The notes beneath the pieces were generated by a model, which saw only the letters and a program-made list of their open reading frames with translations, was not told where the DNA came from and did not search any database. Shown one piece after another: positions 53,792 to 62,380 of a DNA stretch of 64,000 nucleotides. Positions within the stretch are counted from its first letter, which is position 1. Each line of letters starts with the position of its first letter. Position numbers and translations under genes: made by a program. The stretch is from Paraburkholderia kirstenboschensis (GTDB lineage: Bacteria; Pseudomonadota; Gammaproteobacteria; Burkholderiales; Burkholderiaceae). The stretch is taken from assembly GCF_904848585.1 (NCBI RefSeq), contig NZ_CAJHCR010000020.1, positions 1-64,000 of the forward strand. The letters run 5' to 3'.

Positions 53792-54520
53792 TTACTTCTC
53801 GACGCCCTTCACCATGGCCCGATGGCGCGCATGTTCATGCCGGGATTCCTCAAGTGCGGAGCGCAAGCCCCGATTGATCCAGCGCTTGTTGTCGGCGAAT
53901 GCCGGGCGGTTCTTGGATCCCAGTGCCTCTGCGATTTTTCTCGCCGAGTGTTCGAGTTCACCTCTTTCGACCACTGCGCTGATCAGGCCGCGATTTAGCG
54001 CGTCCTCGGCGACAAGCCGCCGCCCCGTCTGTATCAGATCCGCCGCAAGGGCACGTCCGCCGAGCACTGTGAGGATGTTTGCGCCCGAGAAGGTGGCGAT
54101 CCCGATATCGATTTCTGGCAGCGAGAGCGCCGATCCTTCAACGGCAACACATCCATCAGCCAACAGTGCGAGCATGGCGCCGGCGCCAACGGCAAGCCCG
54201 TTCAGCGCTACAACGACCGGAACCGGCGTCGCTATCACCGCATCCTGAAGCGCCGCGAGCGCGTGGGAACGTCTCTCCCTCTGACGTGCAACATCGCCAT
54301 CGGGGGACTGCTCGCGCACGTCCACTCCCGCACAGAAAAGCTTCTCGCCTTTCGCCGTCAGCACCACGGCCTGCGTGCTATCGTCGGTGCTCGCCTGGAG
54401 GATCGCCGACGTGATCCCTTCCATCATGGCGACCGTCATGGCATTCGCCTTCCCGGTGCGGTCGATCTCGATCCACAGTTGCGAATCCCGCTTCCCGATC
54501 TGCAGCCCATCTAACGACAT
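53792..54520 (-). CDS. Enoyl-CoA hydratase/isomerase family protein 2
   Basis: A 242-residue crotonase-fold protein: LWIEIDRTGKANAMTVAMME, VVLTAKGEKLFCAGVDVREQ, ALNGLAVGAGAMLALLADGC and LPEIDIGIATFSGANILTVL. ATG 54520 is chosen because AGGAG is six bases before it; the frame reaches 54550. Compared with its neighbour it is shorter and has FSGAN in place of the GxGG loop, so it may act on a different substrate or be a ring-opening or lyase-type crotonase. It begins 26 bases after the reductase gene. Confidence 0.88.
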   Translation of the reverse strand: MSLDGLQIGKRDSQLWIEIDRTGKANAMTVAMMEGITSAILQASTDDSTQAVVLTAKGEKLFCAGVDVREQSPDGDVARQRERRSHALAALQDAVIATPVPVVVALNGLAVGAGAMLALLADGCVAVEGSALSLPEIDIGIATFSGANILTVLGGRALAADLIQTGRRLVAEDALNRGLISAVVERGELEHSARKIAEALGSKNRPAFADNKRWINRGLRSALEESRHEHARHRAMVKGVEK

Positions 54521-54546
54521 ACCAACTCCTGGGTTTTTTTGCGCAT

Positions 54547-55587
54547 TCAAGCGGAGGGAGCTGCGCCGGACACGAAAATGTCAGCGAAGAATTCGTCTTC
54601 GGGCAGCCCGCATCGCTCTGTAAAGTCTCTCCTGGCCGAGAGCACAACCACCGGCGCCCCACACGCGTAGACTTGATACGACGAGAGATCCGCCAAGTCC
54701 CTCATCACCGCTTCGTGAACGAATCCCGAACGCCCTCTCCAGTCGTCTTCTGAGAGAGCGTTGGAAACGACTGGGACATAGTTGATTCCGTGGTCCGCCC
54801 AGGACCGGGCGAGTGCATCGAAATACAGGTCGTGCGGCCGCCGGCCGCCCCAGTACAGCGTCATCTGTCGGCCACTGCCCTTTCGCAATTCGTGCTCGAT
54901 GATGGACTTGATCGGGGCGAATCCCGTGCCACTGGCCAGCAGGACCATTGGCTTGTCGGAATCGTCTCGGACGAAGAACGTGCCAAATGGCCCCTCCAGT
55001 CGAAGAAGGTCGTTCTCTTTCAACTTGCCGAAGACGAAGTTACTCAGGGGGCCGCCGTAATTGCGAAGATGCAGCTCAATGAAGCCTTCATCCTCCGGCG
55101 AGTTGGCTATCGACAGGCTGCGCCTGATTCCACCTGGGATCAGCAAGTCGATGTACTGCCCTGGAAGAAATCTGAACTGCGCGTTGGCCGGTAGCTTGAG
55201 CCGAATACGCATGACGTCGTCGGCAAGACGTTCCAGCGCAGCGACGCGGCACGGTGCCTTTTTGACTGGATAGCCCTCGACCGACGGGACCGTCCGGCAT
55301 TGCACCGTCACATCCGATGCTGGCGTTGCCTGACACAGCAGGACATAGCCCTGCTGTGCCTCCGAAGCAGAAAGACCCGCAAACTGCGCTTCGCCATGAT
55401 CGCAGGTTCCAGCCGTCACCTTGGCCTTGCATGATCCGCAAACGCCACTCTGACAGCTATACGGAACGGGAAAGTTAGCCGCCAGCGCCGCCGCGAGGAT
55501 CTTCTCTCCGCGGCGGACCTCGAGCGTGCGATCGAGGGGCTGGAACGTGACGGTGTGGCGTTCAGCGTGAACTGTTTCGTCATTCAT
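54547..55587 (-). CDS. 2Fe-2S ferredoxin/FAD/NAD(P)H oxidoreductase
   Basis: A 346-residue electron-transfer flavoprotein. The N-terminal plant-type ferredoxin has SCQSGVCGSCKAKVTAG and VLLCQATP (four Cys). The FAD domain has RRSLSIANSPEDEGFIELHL and RLEGPFGTFFV; the NAD domain has LLASGTGFAPIKSIIEHELR, and the C-terminus YACGAPVVV. The architecture is that of CDP-6-deoxy-glucose reductases and oxygenase reductases (BenC/XylZ-like). The start ATG overlaps the end of the synthetase gene by eight bases (ATGAATGA). It would supply electrons from NAD(P)H, yet no partner oxygenase is in the window. Confidence 0.92.
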   Translation of the reverse strand: MNDETVHAERHTVTFQPLDRTLEVRRGEKILAAALAANFPVPYSCQSGVCGSCKAKVTAGTCDHGEAQFAGLSASEAQQGYVLLCQATPASDVTVQCRTVPSVEGYPVKKAPCRVAALERLADDVMRIRLKLPANAQFRFLPGQYIDLLIPGGIRRSLSIANSPEDEGFIELHLRNYGGPLSNFVFGKLKENDLLRLEGPFGTFFVRDDSDKPMVLLASGTGFAPIKSIIEHELRKGSGRQMTLYWGGRRPHDLYFDALARSWADHGINYVPVVSNALSEDDWRGRSGFVHEAVMRDLADLSSYQVYACGAPVVVLSARRDFTERCGLPEDEFFADIFVSGAAPSA

Positions 55588-57745
55588 GGAAAAATCTACA
55601 GGAAGTTCCACAATGGCCATCCTTTAAATGGCCCGGGAACGGCACGGGCACGATCAGCGCGTCGGCCGCCAGGACGCCGTGTGGCAGAATGAAAAGCGGG
55701 TTGACATCGATCTCGGATACGCCATCGCGGTGCTCCCATGCGAACCGGGAGAGTGCCGCAAGCGCTTTCGATGTGGCATCGACGTCGAGCGCCGGCTTAC
55801 CTCGAGCCCCGTCCAGAATCGGACGGCACCGCAGTTCGTCGAGCATCTGTCGCGCGACCGTTTCATCGAAGGGTGCGAGGCGGCAAGAGGAGTCGCGCAC
55901 CAGCTCGGCGTAAATCCCCCCTGCTCCCACCACCACGACCGGTCCGAACACCTCGTCGTTCACGACACCCGCGATCAGCTCGAACCCGTCCTTGACCATC
56001 TGGGAGACCATCACGCCTTCGATTCTGGCGTGCGGGACATGAGACTGGGCGTTCGCGCGAACCTCGGCAATGGCCGACTCAAGTTCCTTGGCGTCGCGGA
56101 TCCCGACCTTGACGCCTCCAATTTCCGTTTTATGAGCGATATCGGGGGATACGATCTTCACGACGACTGGCCATGACAGCTGGTCCGGCAAGCTGCCGCC
56201 GGCATCGGTCACCAGCACATCGCGAGTGACAGGAATACCTGCGCGCGAAAGGATGTCCTTCGACTGCGCTTCGGACAGCTTGCCGGCCCAGCCTGAGAGG
56301 ACGTCTTTCGATGACTGGACTGGGCAAGAATCTGCGGATTCAGAAGTCCCCACCAGGCTTCGTGCGGCGCCGTAGCGCGCAAGCATCGCCAGCGCTTTCG
56401 CCGCGCGAGACGGTGACGGGAAGAGCGGCACTGCTGCAGCAGCGAGCAATCTGCCGGCATCCGCGATCTGGTCACGCGGAGCGGATGAGAATACGCAGAC
56501 AGGCTTGGCCGACCCCTTTGCCACATCAGCGATCACTTCGGCAGCAGCGGTACTGCCGGCGCTACCGGTTGTGGCCAGGTTCACGCAAAGGGCATCCACG
56601 CCGGGGTCGGCAAGTGTCACCTCGATAGCCGTGCGCAGCTTGTCGCGATTGCCCGCGGAAAAATAGCCGGCAGTCAGGTCGATCGGATTGTGCACGGCAC
56701 CGATATTGGGCACCACCTCCGCGAGCAGCCGTTCCGTTTCTTCCGCAAGATTCGCGAGGCGGAGCCCTTCGGGTTCACCGGCATCCGCAAAAACGATGGC
56801 CGAGCCCCCGGATACCCCCATGACCGCCATCGCGCCGTTGGCCGGATATTTCCTTGCCACGAAAGCCTTCAGGAAGTCGACAGCCTCATGAATCTCCTTG
56901 ACTTCGACTATACCGGTCTGTTTGAAAAGCGCACGATAGAAATCATAGCTTCCGGTCATACTTGCTGTATGCGAAGCGGCTGCCCGTGCACCCTCTTCGG
57001 TGACTCCCCCCTTCCAGAGCAGAACGGGTTTGCCAGCCGCGAGCGCGCGCCGGCCGACATCGAGCAGCGACCGGCCATCCTTCGTACCTTCGATGTACGC
57101 GAGGATGATCTCGGTCTCCTGATCGTTCAGCAATGCATCGATCAGTTGTACGGTGTCGACGTCCGTCTCATTGCCAGTGGCAATCACATGGCGAAAACCG
57201 ATGTCCGCCTCAGCACACGCAAGCGCGAGACTGTAGCCGAAGCCGCCACTCTGGGTAACGAGCGAAACGCACCCTTTCTTCAGCTTGGGCTCCCGCGTGA
57301 TGCTTCCGAACGCGGCGAACACCTGCGAATGTATGTTTGCGAAGCCCAGACAGTTTGGGCCGATGACGCGCATTCCTCCCGCTCTTGCGATCTCCAGCAT
57401 CTCGCGCTCGCGCTCAACGCCCTCCGTACCGCTCTCGCGAAAGCCGCCGCTCAGAACTACGACATATGGGACCGATTTCTGCGCACATGATTTCAGGACC
57501 GGGATAACGCCTTTCGCGGGTACGCCGATCACGACCAGGTCGATTGGCGCATCGATGTCGGTCACCGCGCCGTAGCACTTGAGACCGTCGAACTCCGCGT
57601 ACTTTGGATTGACTGGATAGATTTGTCCCTGGTAACCGTTCCCGACAAGTGCACGGACAGCTTGCGAACCAGGACGGCCCGCTTCGTCCGAAACCCCGAC
57701 AACCGCGATCGACCGCGGTTCGAGCAAATATTTGAAATCGTTCAT
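55580..57745 (-). CDS. NDP-forming acyl-CoA synthetase (acetate--CoA ligase family)
   Basis: A 721-residue protein fusing the alpha and beta parts of NDP-forming acyl-CoA synthetases. The CoA-binding domain opens LLEPRSIAVVGVSDEAGRPG; the ligase-CoA domain has TQSGGFGYSLALACAEADIG. The ATP-grasp part is near the C-terminus (WPVVVKIVSPDIAHKTEIGG, then VSQMVKDGFELIAGVVNDEV and FGPVVVVGAGGIYAEL). ATG 57745 (MNDFKYLLEPRS) is the family-like start; the frame reaches 57820. It would activate the pathway acid to a CoA thioester. First gene of a minus-strand operon, 144 bases below an operator pair. Confidence 0.92.
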   Translation of the reverse strand: MNDFKYLLEPRSIAVVGVSDEAGRPGSQAVRALVGNGYQGQIYPVNPKYAEFDGLKCYGAVTDIDAPIDLVVIGVPAKGVIPVLKSCAQKSVPYVVVLSGGFRESGTEGVEREREMLEIARAGGMRVIGPNCLGFANIHSQVFAAFGSITREPKLKKGCVSLVTQSGGFGYSLALACAEADIGFRHVIATGNETDVDTVQLIDALLNDQETEIILAYIEGTKDGRSLLDVGRRALAAGKPVLLWKGGVTEEGARAAASHTASMTGSYDFYRALFKQTGIVEVKEIHEAVDFLKAFVARKYPANGAMAVMGVSGGSAIVFADAGEPEGLRLANLAEETERLLAEVVPNIGAVHNPIDLTAGYFSAGNRDKLRTAIEVTLADPGVDALCVNLATTGSAGSTAAAEVIADVAKGSAKPVCVFSSAPRDQIADAGRLLAAAAVPLFPSPSRAAKALAMLARYGAARSLVGTSESADSCPVQSSKDVLSGWAGKLSEAQSKDILSRAGIPVTRDVLVTDAGGSLPDQLSWPVVVKIVSPDIAHKTEIGGVKVGIRDAKELESAIAEVRANAQSHVPHARIEGVMVSQMVKDGFELIAGVVNDEVFGPVVVVGAGGIYAELVRDSSCRLAPFDETVARQMLDELRCRPILDGARGKPALDVDATSKALAALSRFAWEHRDGVSEIDVNPLFILPHGVLAADALIVPVPFPGHLKDGHCGTSCRFFHE

Positions 57746-58089
57746 CTCCGATCCGTCTCCAGCTGGTTGTTCCTGAAAAGTCTGCTCTGACAGCGAGCGA
57801 TTTCTCGGCGGCCACTCCATTTCGTGAGCGATCCAATGGAACCGACTGTAGACCTTGAATCGACCGACGTCAACGATAAATGAAATGCGTTCCGATCAAT
57901 GAAACTATAGAAAGCAGACTACGGACCGCTAAAAGTGATGCCCCTCAAAAGCTATGGTTTCGATGGTCGGAATCGATGCTGTTCCTCAAAACTCATGCTA
58001 CGATCCCATCGTGGTTTGCCAGATGCCGGCGAACGCAACAAGCATCGCAGAGCGATCTGCGGTCGATGGCAGATTCAAGGAGACTTTGA
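57746..58089. other. Divergent promoter region, synthetase and cupin genes
   Basis: About 345 bases. It includes the operator pair at 57870-57905. The remaining sequence near 57990-58020 has short inverted pieces (TACGATCCCATCGTGG) but no gene. Confidence 0.45.
57870..57905. promoter_or_regulatory. Candidate cluster operator 6, tandem pair
   Basis: GTTCCGATCAATGAAAC at 57889-57905 fits the consensus at all positions. A degenerate copy ending GAAAT lies 19 bases to the left (57870-57886). Read on the minus strand the order is strong site, then weaker site, toward the acyl-CoA synthetase gene. It is 144 bases from that start and 185 bases from the cupin start. Confidence 0.65.
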
Positions 58090-58848
58090 ATGATCTACAC
58101 ACGAAGCGGCGCCGACGCGCTTTCCAAGAGAGACGTCGTAGTTTCTCCGGGTACCGGAAACCAGCATTGGGGAACGGTGTTTTTTGGCCCTCGCAGCTCA
58201 AACGCCACGGGTTCAGGGCCGCAGGCCACCATGTCAGAACTGCAACCGCACGAGTCGGTTGTTTCGCATTTTCACGGTGTGACGATGTTCCAGATGTTCA
58301 TCGCCGGCTCCGGGACGCTTGGGAACAAGCAACAGCCGCTCGAGCCGCTGACGGTACAGTTCAAGGACCACCACACGGCTTACGGGCCAATCGTCGCAGG
58401 TCCGCAGGGTCTGTCGTTTGTCGCCATGCGGATGTACACCGGGAATTCGGAACCCGTGTATCTGAACAAGGAAGGGTATCGGGACCGGCTCAAGCCGAGC
58501 AAGCGCCGTCATCTGACCTCGGAACGCGTGCGCTTCTCCATCGAGCCGGTGCTGAAGGAACGCGCTGAGCCAGTCTGGGAAACGCTTCTGAAGGACGACT
58601 CGGACGGCATGCACGCGCAGATCGTCCGACTCGGAGCCGGTCAGAGTGTCGAAGGCCCAAATCCGAAAGCCGCTGCCGGTTACTATGTCTTTGTCGGTAA
58701 CGGTACCCTTGTGCATAACGAAGAAGAGCTTCCGCTCTGGTCCATGGTTGTCGTCGAGCCGAACGAAGAAAAGTTTACGATCCGGTCCGGCGACAAGGGG
58801 CTCGAGGCGCTGGTCCTCCAGTATCCGCGCGAGGAAAATAACGCCTGA
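58090..58848 (+). CDS. Bicupin-like protein of unknown function
   Basis: A 252-residue protein. The first half has a cupin-like pattern (ATMSELQPHESVVSHFHGVT, MFQMFIAGSGTLGNKQQPLE) with two histidines, and FKDHHTAYGPIVAGPQGLSF. The second half repeats the fold with fewer metal ligands (AQIVRLGAGQSVEGPNPKAA, GYYVFVGNGTLVHNEEELPL). No signal peptide. Such cupins can be isomerases or dioxygenases on acidic substrates. It shares the divergent promoter region with the acyl-CoA synthetase and ends before a terminator hairpin. I do not recognise a named family. Confidence 0.75.
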   Translation: MIYTRSGADALSKRDVVVSPGTGNQHWGTVFFGPRSSNATGSGPQATMSELQPHESVVSHFHGVTMFQMFIAGSGTLGNKQQPLEPLTVQFKDHHTAYGPIVAGPQGLSFVAMRMYTGNSEPVYLNKEGYRDRLKPSKRRHLTSERVRFSIEPVLKERAEPVWETLLKDDSDGMHAQIVRLGAGQSVEGPNPKAAAGYYVFVGNGTLVHNEEELPLWSMVVVEPNEEKFTIRSGDKGLEALVLQYPREENNA

Positions 58849-59160
58849 CGCAGCAATCGGGCTTTCAGGTCGGCCCCCGGGGACACGGAAGCTGTCTCCG
58901 GGGTATTTACTTTTCCTGCGACGAACGTTCCGATCGGCGTTTGGGGAACGGGTTCGCCTCATCGCGCAACAGGGTAAGGCCGGGTTCTTACTCGGCCGTC
59001 GACCAGCGATCGGAAATGACTGCCCCGGCAGTCTCAGACATGAGCGATGCGGGCGTTGCCGTCGCTCGCAGCCATACGGCATCCATCACTATGCAGAGGC
59101 TGGTGCGACGAGACCTTCGATCCTGTATCACGTGAATCGAAGGTCATCGGCATGTCGATA
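58849..59160. other. Intergenic between convergent cupin and FadB-like genes
   Basis: About 310 bases. The left end holds a terminator hairpin; nothing else is recognisable. A plus-strand shadow frame continues over the FadB-like gene. Confidence 0.4.
58875..58915 (+). terminator. Rho-independent-type terminator after the cupin gene
   Basis: CCCCGGGGACA at 58875-58885 pairs with TGTCTCCGGGG at 58893-58903 (11 bp with one G-T wobble) across a seven-base loop. It is followed by TATTTACTTTTCC, a T-rich tail on the plus strand. It begins 27 bases after the cupin stop. Confidence 0.75.
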
Positions 59161-61272
59161 TCAGATGCCCGGCGCGCGCAGGTCACGCAGTTGAGACCCT
59201 ACAGCCGCGGCTTCGAGCAAGAGGCGCCCCGGCTTCCAGCGTTTGCCGAACTGCTCGTGCCACGCCTGGACCTGCTTGCCAACCGTCCTTGCCCCGACGG
59301 TATCCGCCCAATACATCAGGCCGCCCCGGTGGCGCGGAAATCCGAAGCCGTACAACCACATCACGTCGACGTCGCTCGCGCGGTACGCTTTCCCATCCTC
59401 GAGAATCTTGCAGACCTCGTTGACCGACGCGAAGAGCAGGCGCTGAAGAATCTCGTCGTCCGAGAACTCCCGCTGTTCGACGCCGAGTTCGCGTGCCACG
59501 CCTGCAATGATCGCGTCGACCTCCGGGTCCACAATCGGCTTGCGGTCGCCAAGGTTATACCGATACCAACCCGCGCCGCTTTTCTGCCCTTTGCGGCCAA
59601 GTTCAACCATCCGGTCAGGAACGTGCAACTTGCGATAGGTGGGATCCGCCGCCGCTCGCCGTTTTCGGGTGTCGTAGCTAACATCGAGACCTGACAGGTC
59701 GCTGACCGCGAATGGTCCCATCGGATACCCGAACGTTTTCATGACGCGATCGATCTGGTCGGGTCGAGCACCCTCTTCGAGCAGCAGCATCGCCTCGGTG
59801 ACCAGCGGTGCACGACTGCGGTTTGCGGCAAAGCCGTCGCATGACCCCGCAACGACGCTTACCTTGTTCAGGTCGCGTCCAAGCCTGGCGGTACGCAGGA
59901 TGGTCTCGACAGAACTACGGGTGCCTCGCACCACCTCGCACAGCTTCATGACGTTCGCCGGTGCGAAGAAGTGCGCTCCAGCCACGTCCGCTGGGCGGCG
60001 CGTCACGTTGGCCATCGTGTCGATATCGATCGCCGAGGAGTTGGTCAACAGCAGCGCGCCCTCCTTCATTACGCTGTCGATTTTTCCGAAAACTTCCCTC
60101 TTGAGATCAATGCGCTCGAAAACCGCCTCAATCACCACATCTGCGTCACCGATCTGTTCATAGTCCATCACGGGCCGGATGTACGCGAGGCTCTCGTCCA
60201 TCTCACCCTGAGTCAGACTGCCTCGACTCACCCTTGTCGCATATGTATCCCGGATTTTCTGCATTCCGCGATCAAGGGCCTCCTGACTTGCTTCAAGCAC
60301 TTTCACCGGAATGCGGGCATCGGCGAAACAGATGGCAATCCCTCCGCCCATCGTTCCCGCTCCAATCACAGCGGCGCTGCGGACCGCCTCGGGCTTGTAG
60401 TGGTCCGGCTTGCCCGGAATCTTCGCAGCTTCGCGCTCCGCAAAAAATGCATAACGGAGCGCCTTTGCCTCATCTGAACTTTCGAGTTCGCTGAAAAGCG
60501 ATTGTTCAAGCGCAATGCCTTCCTCGAACGATCCGTTTACTGCCATCTCGATACAGGCCAATGCGCTGTGTGGTGCCTTGACGATTCGCGCCTTCCTGGC
60601 GGCTTCGTCACGCGTGGGTGTCCACTCCTGCGGATTCGCTTTGGCGTGCTCAATGCGGTCGTTCATGTCGCGAACGCGGCGCACGCCCTGACCCTGCGGC
60701 AGACCTTTTACAAAGTCCACCGCTTGCGCGAGGACCAGTTCGTCCGCCACGACGCGGTCGATCAGACCCAGTTCCAGAGCGTTTTTTGCAGACACGTGGC
60801 GCCCGCTGACGATGATGTCGATAGCCGCTTTCGGGCCGACCAGTCGCGTGAGGCGTTGCGTACCTCCTCCGGCAGGAATGATGCCGATCTTGACCTCGGG
60901 CAAACCCAGTTTTGCGTCGGGCGAGGCGAATCGATAGTGGCATGCGAGCGCATGCTCCAGTCCCGCACCCAATGCGTAGCCGCGGATGGCCGCCACAACT
61001 GGCTTTTGACTGGCGTCCAGTGCTGCAGTGCTGACCGACGATGAAATCTTGCGCTCCTTGCCGAATTGCCGGATATCGGCCCCCGCCACGAAATTGCTCC
61101 CGCCTCCCGTCACGACAACGCCCTTCACCTCGTTGTCGGCATTCGCGTGCTCAAGACATTCAATCAGTCCCTCCCGCATCCCGGGCGCAAGCGCATTCAC
61201 CGGTGGATTGCTAAGCGTTATCACCGCTACGCCATCTACGACCTTATATCCAACTAACGTTTCTTCCGACAT
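59161..61272 (-). CDS. Fused enoyl-CoA hydratase/3-hydroxyacyl-CoA dehydrogenase (FadB-like)
   Basis: A 703-residue bifunctional enzyme. The N-terminal crotonase domain (1-190) has NFVAGADIRQFGK and RGYALGAGLEHALACHYRFA with LPEVKIGIIPAGGGTQRLTR. A linker leads to the dehydrogenase with AAVIGAGTMGGGIAICFADA near residue 300, the AGAHFFAPANVMKLCEVVRG catalytic-His segment, and AGSCDGFAANR. The C-terminal domain repeats GFPRHRGGLMYWADTVG. ATG 61272 follows AAGGAG; the longer frame to 61374 lacks support. It carries out the hydration and NAD-linked oxidation steps before thiolysis. An operator pair lies 160 bases upstream. Confidence 0.93.
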   Translation of the reverse strand: MSEETLVGYKVVDGVAVITLSNPPVNALAPGMREGLIECLEHANADNEVKGVVVTGGGSNFVAGADIRQFGKERKISSSVSTAALDASQKPVVAAIRGYALGAGLEHALACHYRFASPDAKLGLPEVKIGIIPAGGGTQRLTRLVGPKAAIDIIVSGRHVSAKNALELGLIDRVVADELVLAQAVDFVKGLPQGQGVRRVRDMNDRIEHAKANPQEWTPTRDEAARKARIVKAPHSALACIEMAVNGSFEEGIALEQSLFSELESSDEAKALRYAFFAEREAAKIPGKPDHYKPEAVRSAAVIGAGTMGGGIAICFADARIPVKVLEASQEALDRGMQKIRDTYATRVSRGSLTQGEMDESLAYIRPVMDYEQIGDADVVIEAVFERIDLKREVFGKIDSVMKEGALLLTNSSAIDIDTMANVTRRPADVAGAHFFAPANVMKLCEVVRGTRSSVETILRTARLGRDLNKVSVVAGSCDGFAANRSRAPLVTEAMLLLEEGARPDQIDRVMKTFGYPMGPFAVSDLSGLDVSYDTRKRRAAADPTYRKLHVPDRMVELGRKGQKSGAGWYRYNLGDRKPIVDPEVDAIIAGVARELGVEQREFSDDEILQRLLFASVNEVCKILEDGKAYRASDVDVMWLYGFGFPRHRGGLMYWADTVGARTVGKQVQAWHEQFGKRWKPGRLLLEAAAVGSQLRDLRAPGI

Positions 61273-61414
61273 CGCCGGTCTCCTTTCAGCAAAAATCCGA
61301 TTCCGAGCGCGCGATGCCCGACACCTAAGTCCCTGCAGCGCGTGTCGACGTGAGTCGACCCACCGTGAGTGCACCTTCCCGCCCGCATATTAGATGCGAC
61401 CGATGTTATCACGC

Positions 61415-61450
61415 GTTCTACTGGATAGCATTAGTTCCATTCAATGAAAC
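61415..61450. promoter_or_regulatory. Candidate cluster operator 7, tandem pair
   Basis: GTTCCATTCAATGAAAC at 61434-61450 fits the consensus fully and extends to the imperfect palindrome TTAGTTCC...GAAACTAA. A weaker copy (GTTCTACTGGATAGCAT) starts exactly 19 bases earlier at 61415. The whole block aligns closely with the one at 40681-40716. It lies between the regulator gene and the FadB-like start. Confidence 0.7.
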
Positions 61451-61472
61451 TAATAGCCTGAACTTTTGCGTG

Positions 61473-62285
61473 TCAGCCGCTGATGCGATGGGTAATCGTT
61501 CCCGTATTTTTCCCGAGAAACTGGGACTCTCCATGAAAGTCCACCGACGCGGCGCCGAACTGGCGCGAGATATCGGCTGCGGCAATCAGGACGCTGCGTA
61601 CGATTTCATCCTCGTTAATCCTCATTCGAACGGTGGGAGCGCCAACAGAAATGCAGTACCTGACCTGGTCGGCCGAGTCGTGAATCGGCGCGGAGATCGC
61701 TGAAATGCCGAGAAGACGCTCGCCGTGCGACACAGCAAACCCCTGAGTGCGGATCTTTTCCATTTCCTTCTCGATCTCGGCCCTTGGCCTTCTTGTCACT
61801 CGCGCGACATCGACCACCATCGCAGACAGCTTCTCCGATGACATGTACGCCATCAGCACCTTCGACGCAGCGCCCGCCACCATCGGCACCTGCTCGCCAG
61901 GTTGGGCGACCATTCTGAGCGGGGCAGCGACGGTTGCCACCGCGTCGATGCAGATCCGGTAGCTACCCGAAAGCGTGTGCAATGAAGCTGTCTCGCGAGT
62001 GCGGTCGGCAAGCTGAAGAAGGAAAGGTCTTGATATCTCGCGAATCCCCAAGGTGCTGCGCACGTTGCCCGCCAGACGGGTAAACCGGAATGACAGGCAA
62101 TACTGTTGATCTTCAAGGCGCACCAGATAGCCCGCCTTCTCCAGGCTCTGGACGATACGGAATGCCGTCGACTTGGGAAGCGCAATGCGGTCCGCTATCT
62201 CCTGAAGCATAAGACTTGTTCTGTCGACGCTGAAACTTTCGAACACAGCCAGGATGCGTTGCACCGAGCGCATGGTCTCTTTCAC
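61473..62285 (-). CDS. IclR-family transcriptional regulator 2
   Basis: A 270-residue IclR regulator, paralogue of 46741-47493. Winged helix: MRSVQRILAVFESFSVDRTS, LMLQEIADRIALPKSTAFRI, VQSLEKAGYLVRLEDQQYC. Effector domain: GSYRICIDAVATVAAPLRMV, AGAASKVLMAYMSSEKLSAM. GTG 62285 is chosen because GAGGGG lies eight bases ahead; ATG 62273 is possible. It ends 22 bases before the operator pair of the FadB-like gene. The recognition helices of the two IclR proteins differ by one residue (STTFRI versus STAFRI), so they may compete for, or share, the same operators. Confidence 0.93.
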   Translation of the reverse strand: MKETMRSVQRILAVFESFSVDRTSLMLQEIADRIALPKSTAFRIVQSLEKAGYLVRLEDQQYCLSFRFTRLAGNVRSTLGIREISRPFLLQLADRTRETASLHTLSGSYRICIDAVATVAAPLRMVAQPGEQVPMVAGAASKVLMAYMSSEKLSAMVVDVARVTRRPRAEIEKEMEKIRTQGFAVSHGERLLGISAISAPIHDSADQVRYCISVGAPTVRMRINEDEIVRSVLIAAADISRQFGAASVDFHGESQFLGKNTGTITHRISG

Positions 62286-62380
62286 GGAAAACCCCTCAAA
62301 TATCTTGCTACAGCTCGCGTCGAACACCACGCAAATCATCTCGGCTCGAAAACCGACTCATCAGTGAGCATGCGCTCTGG

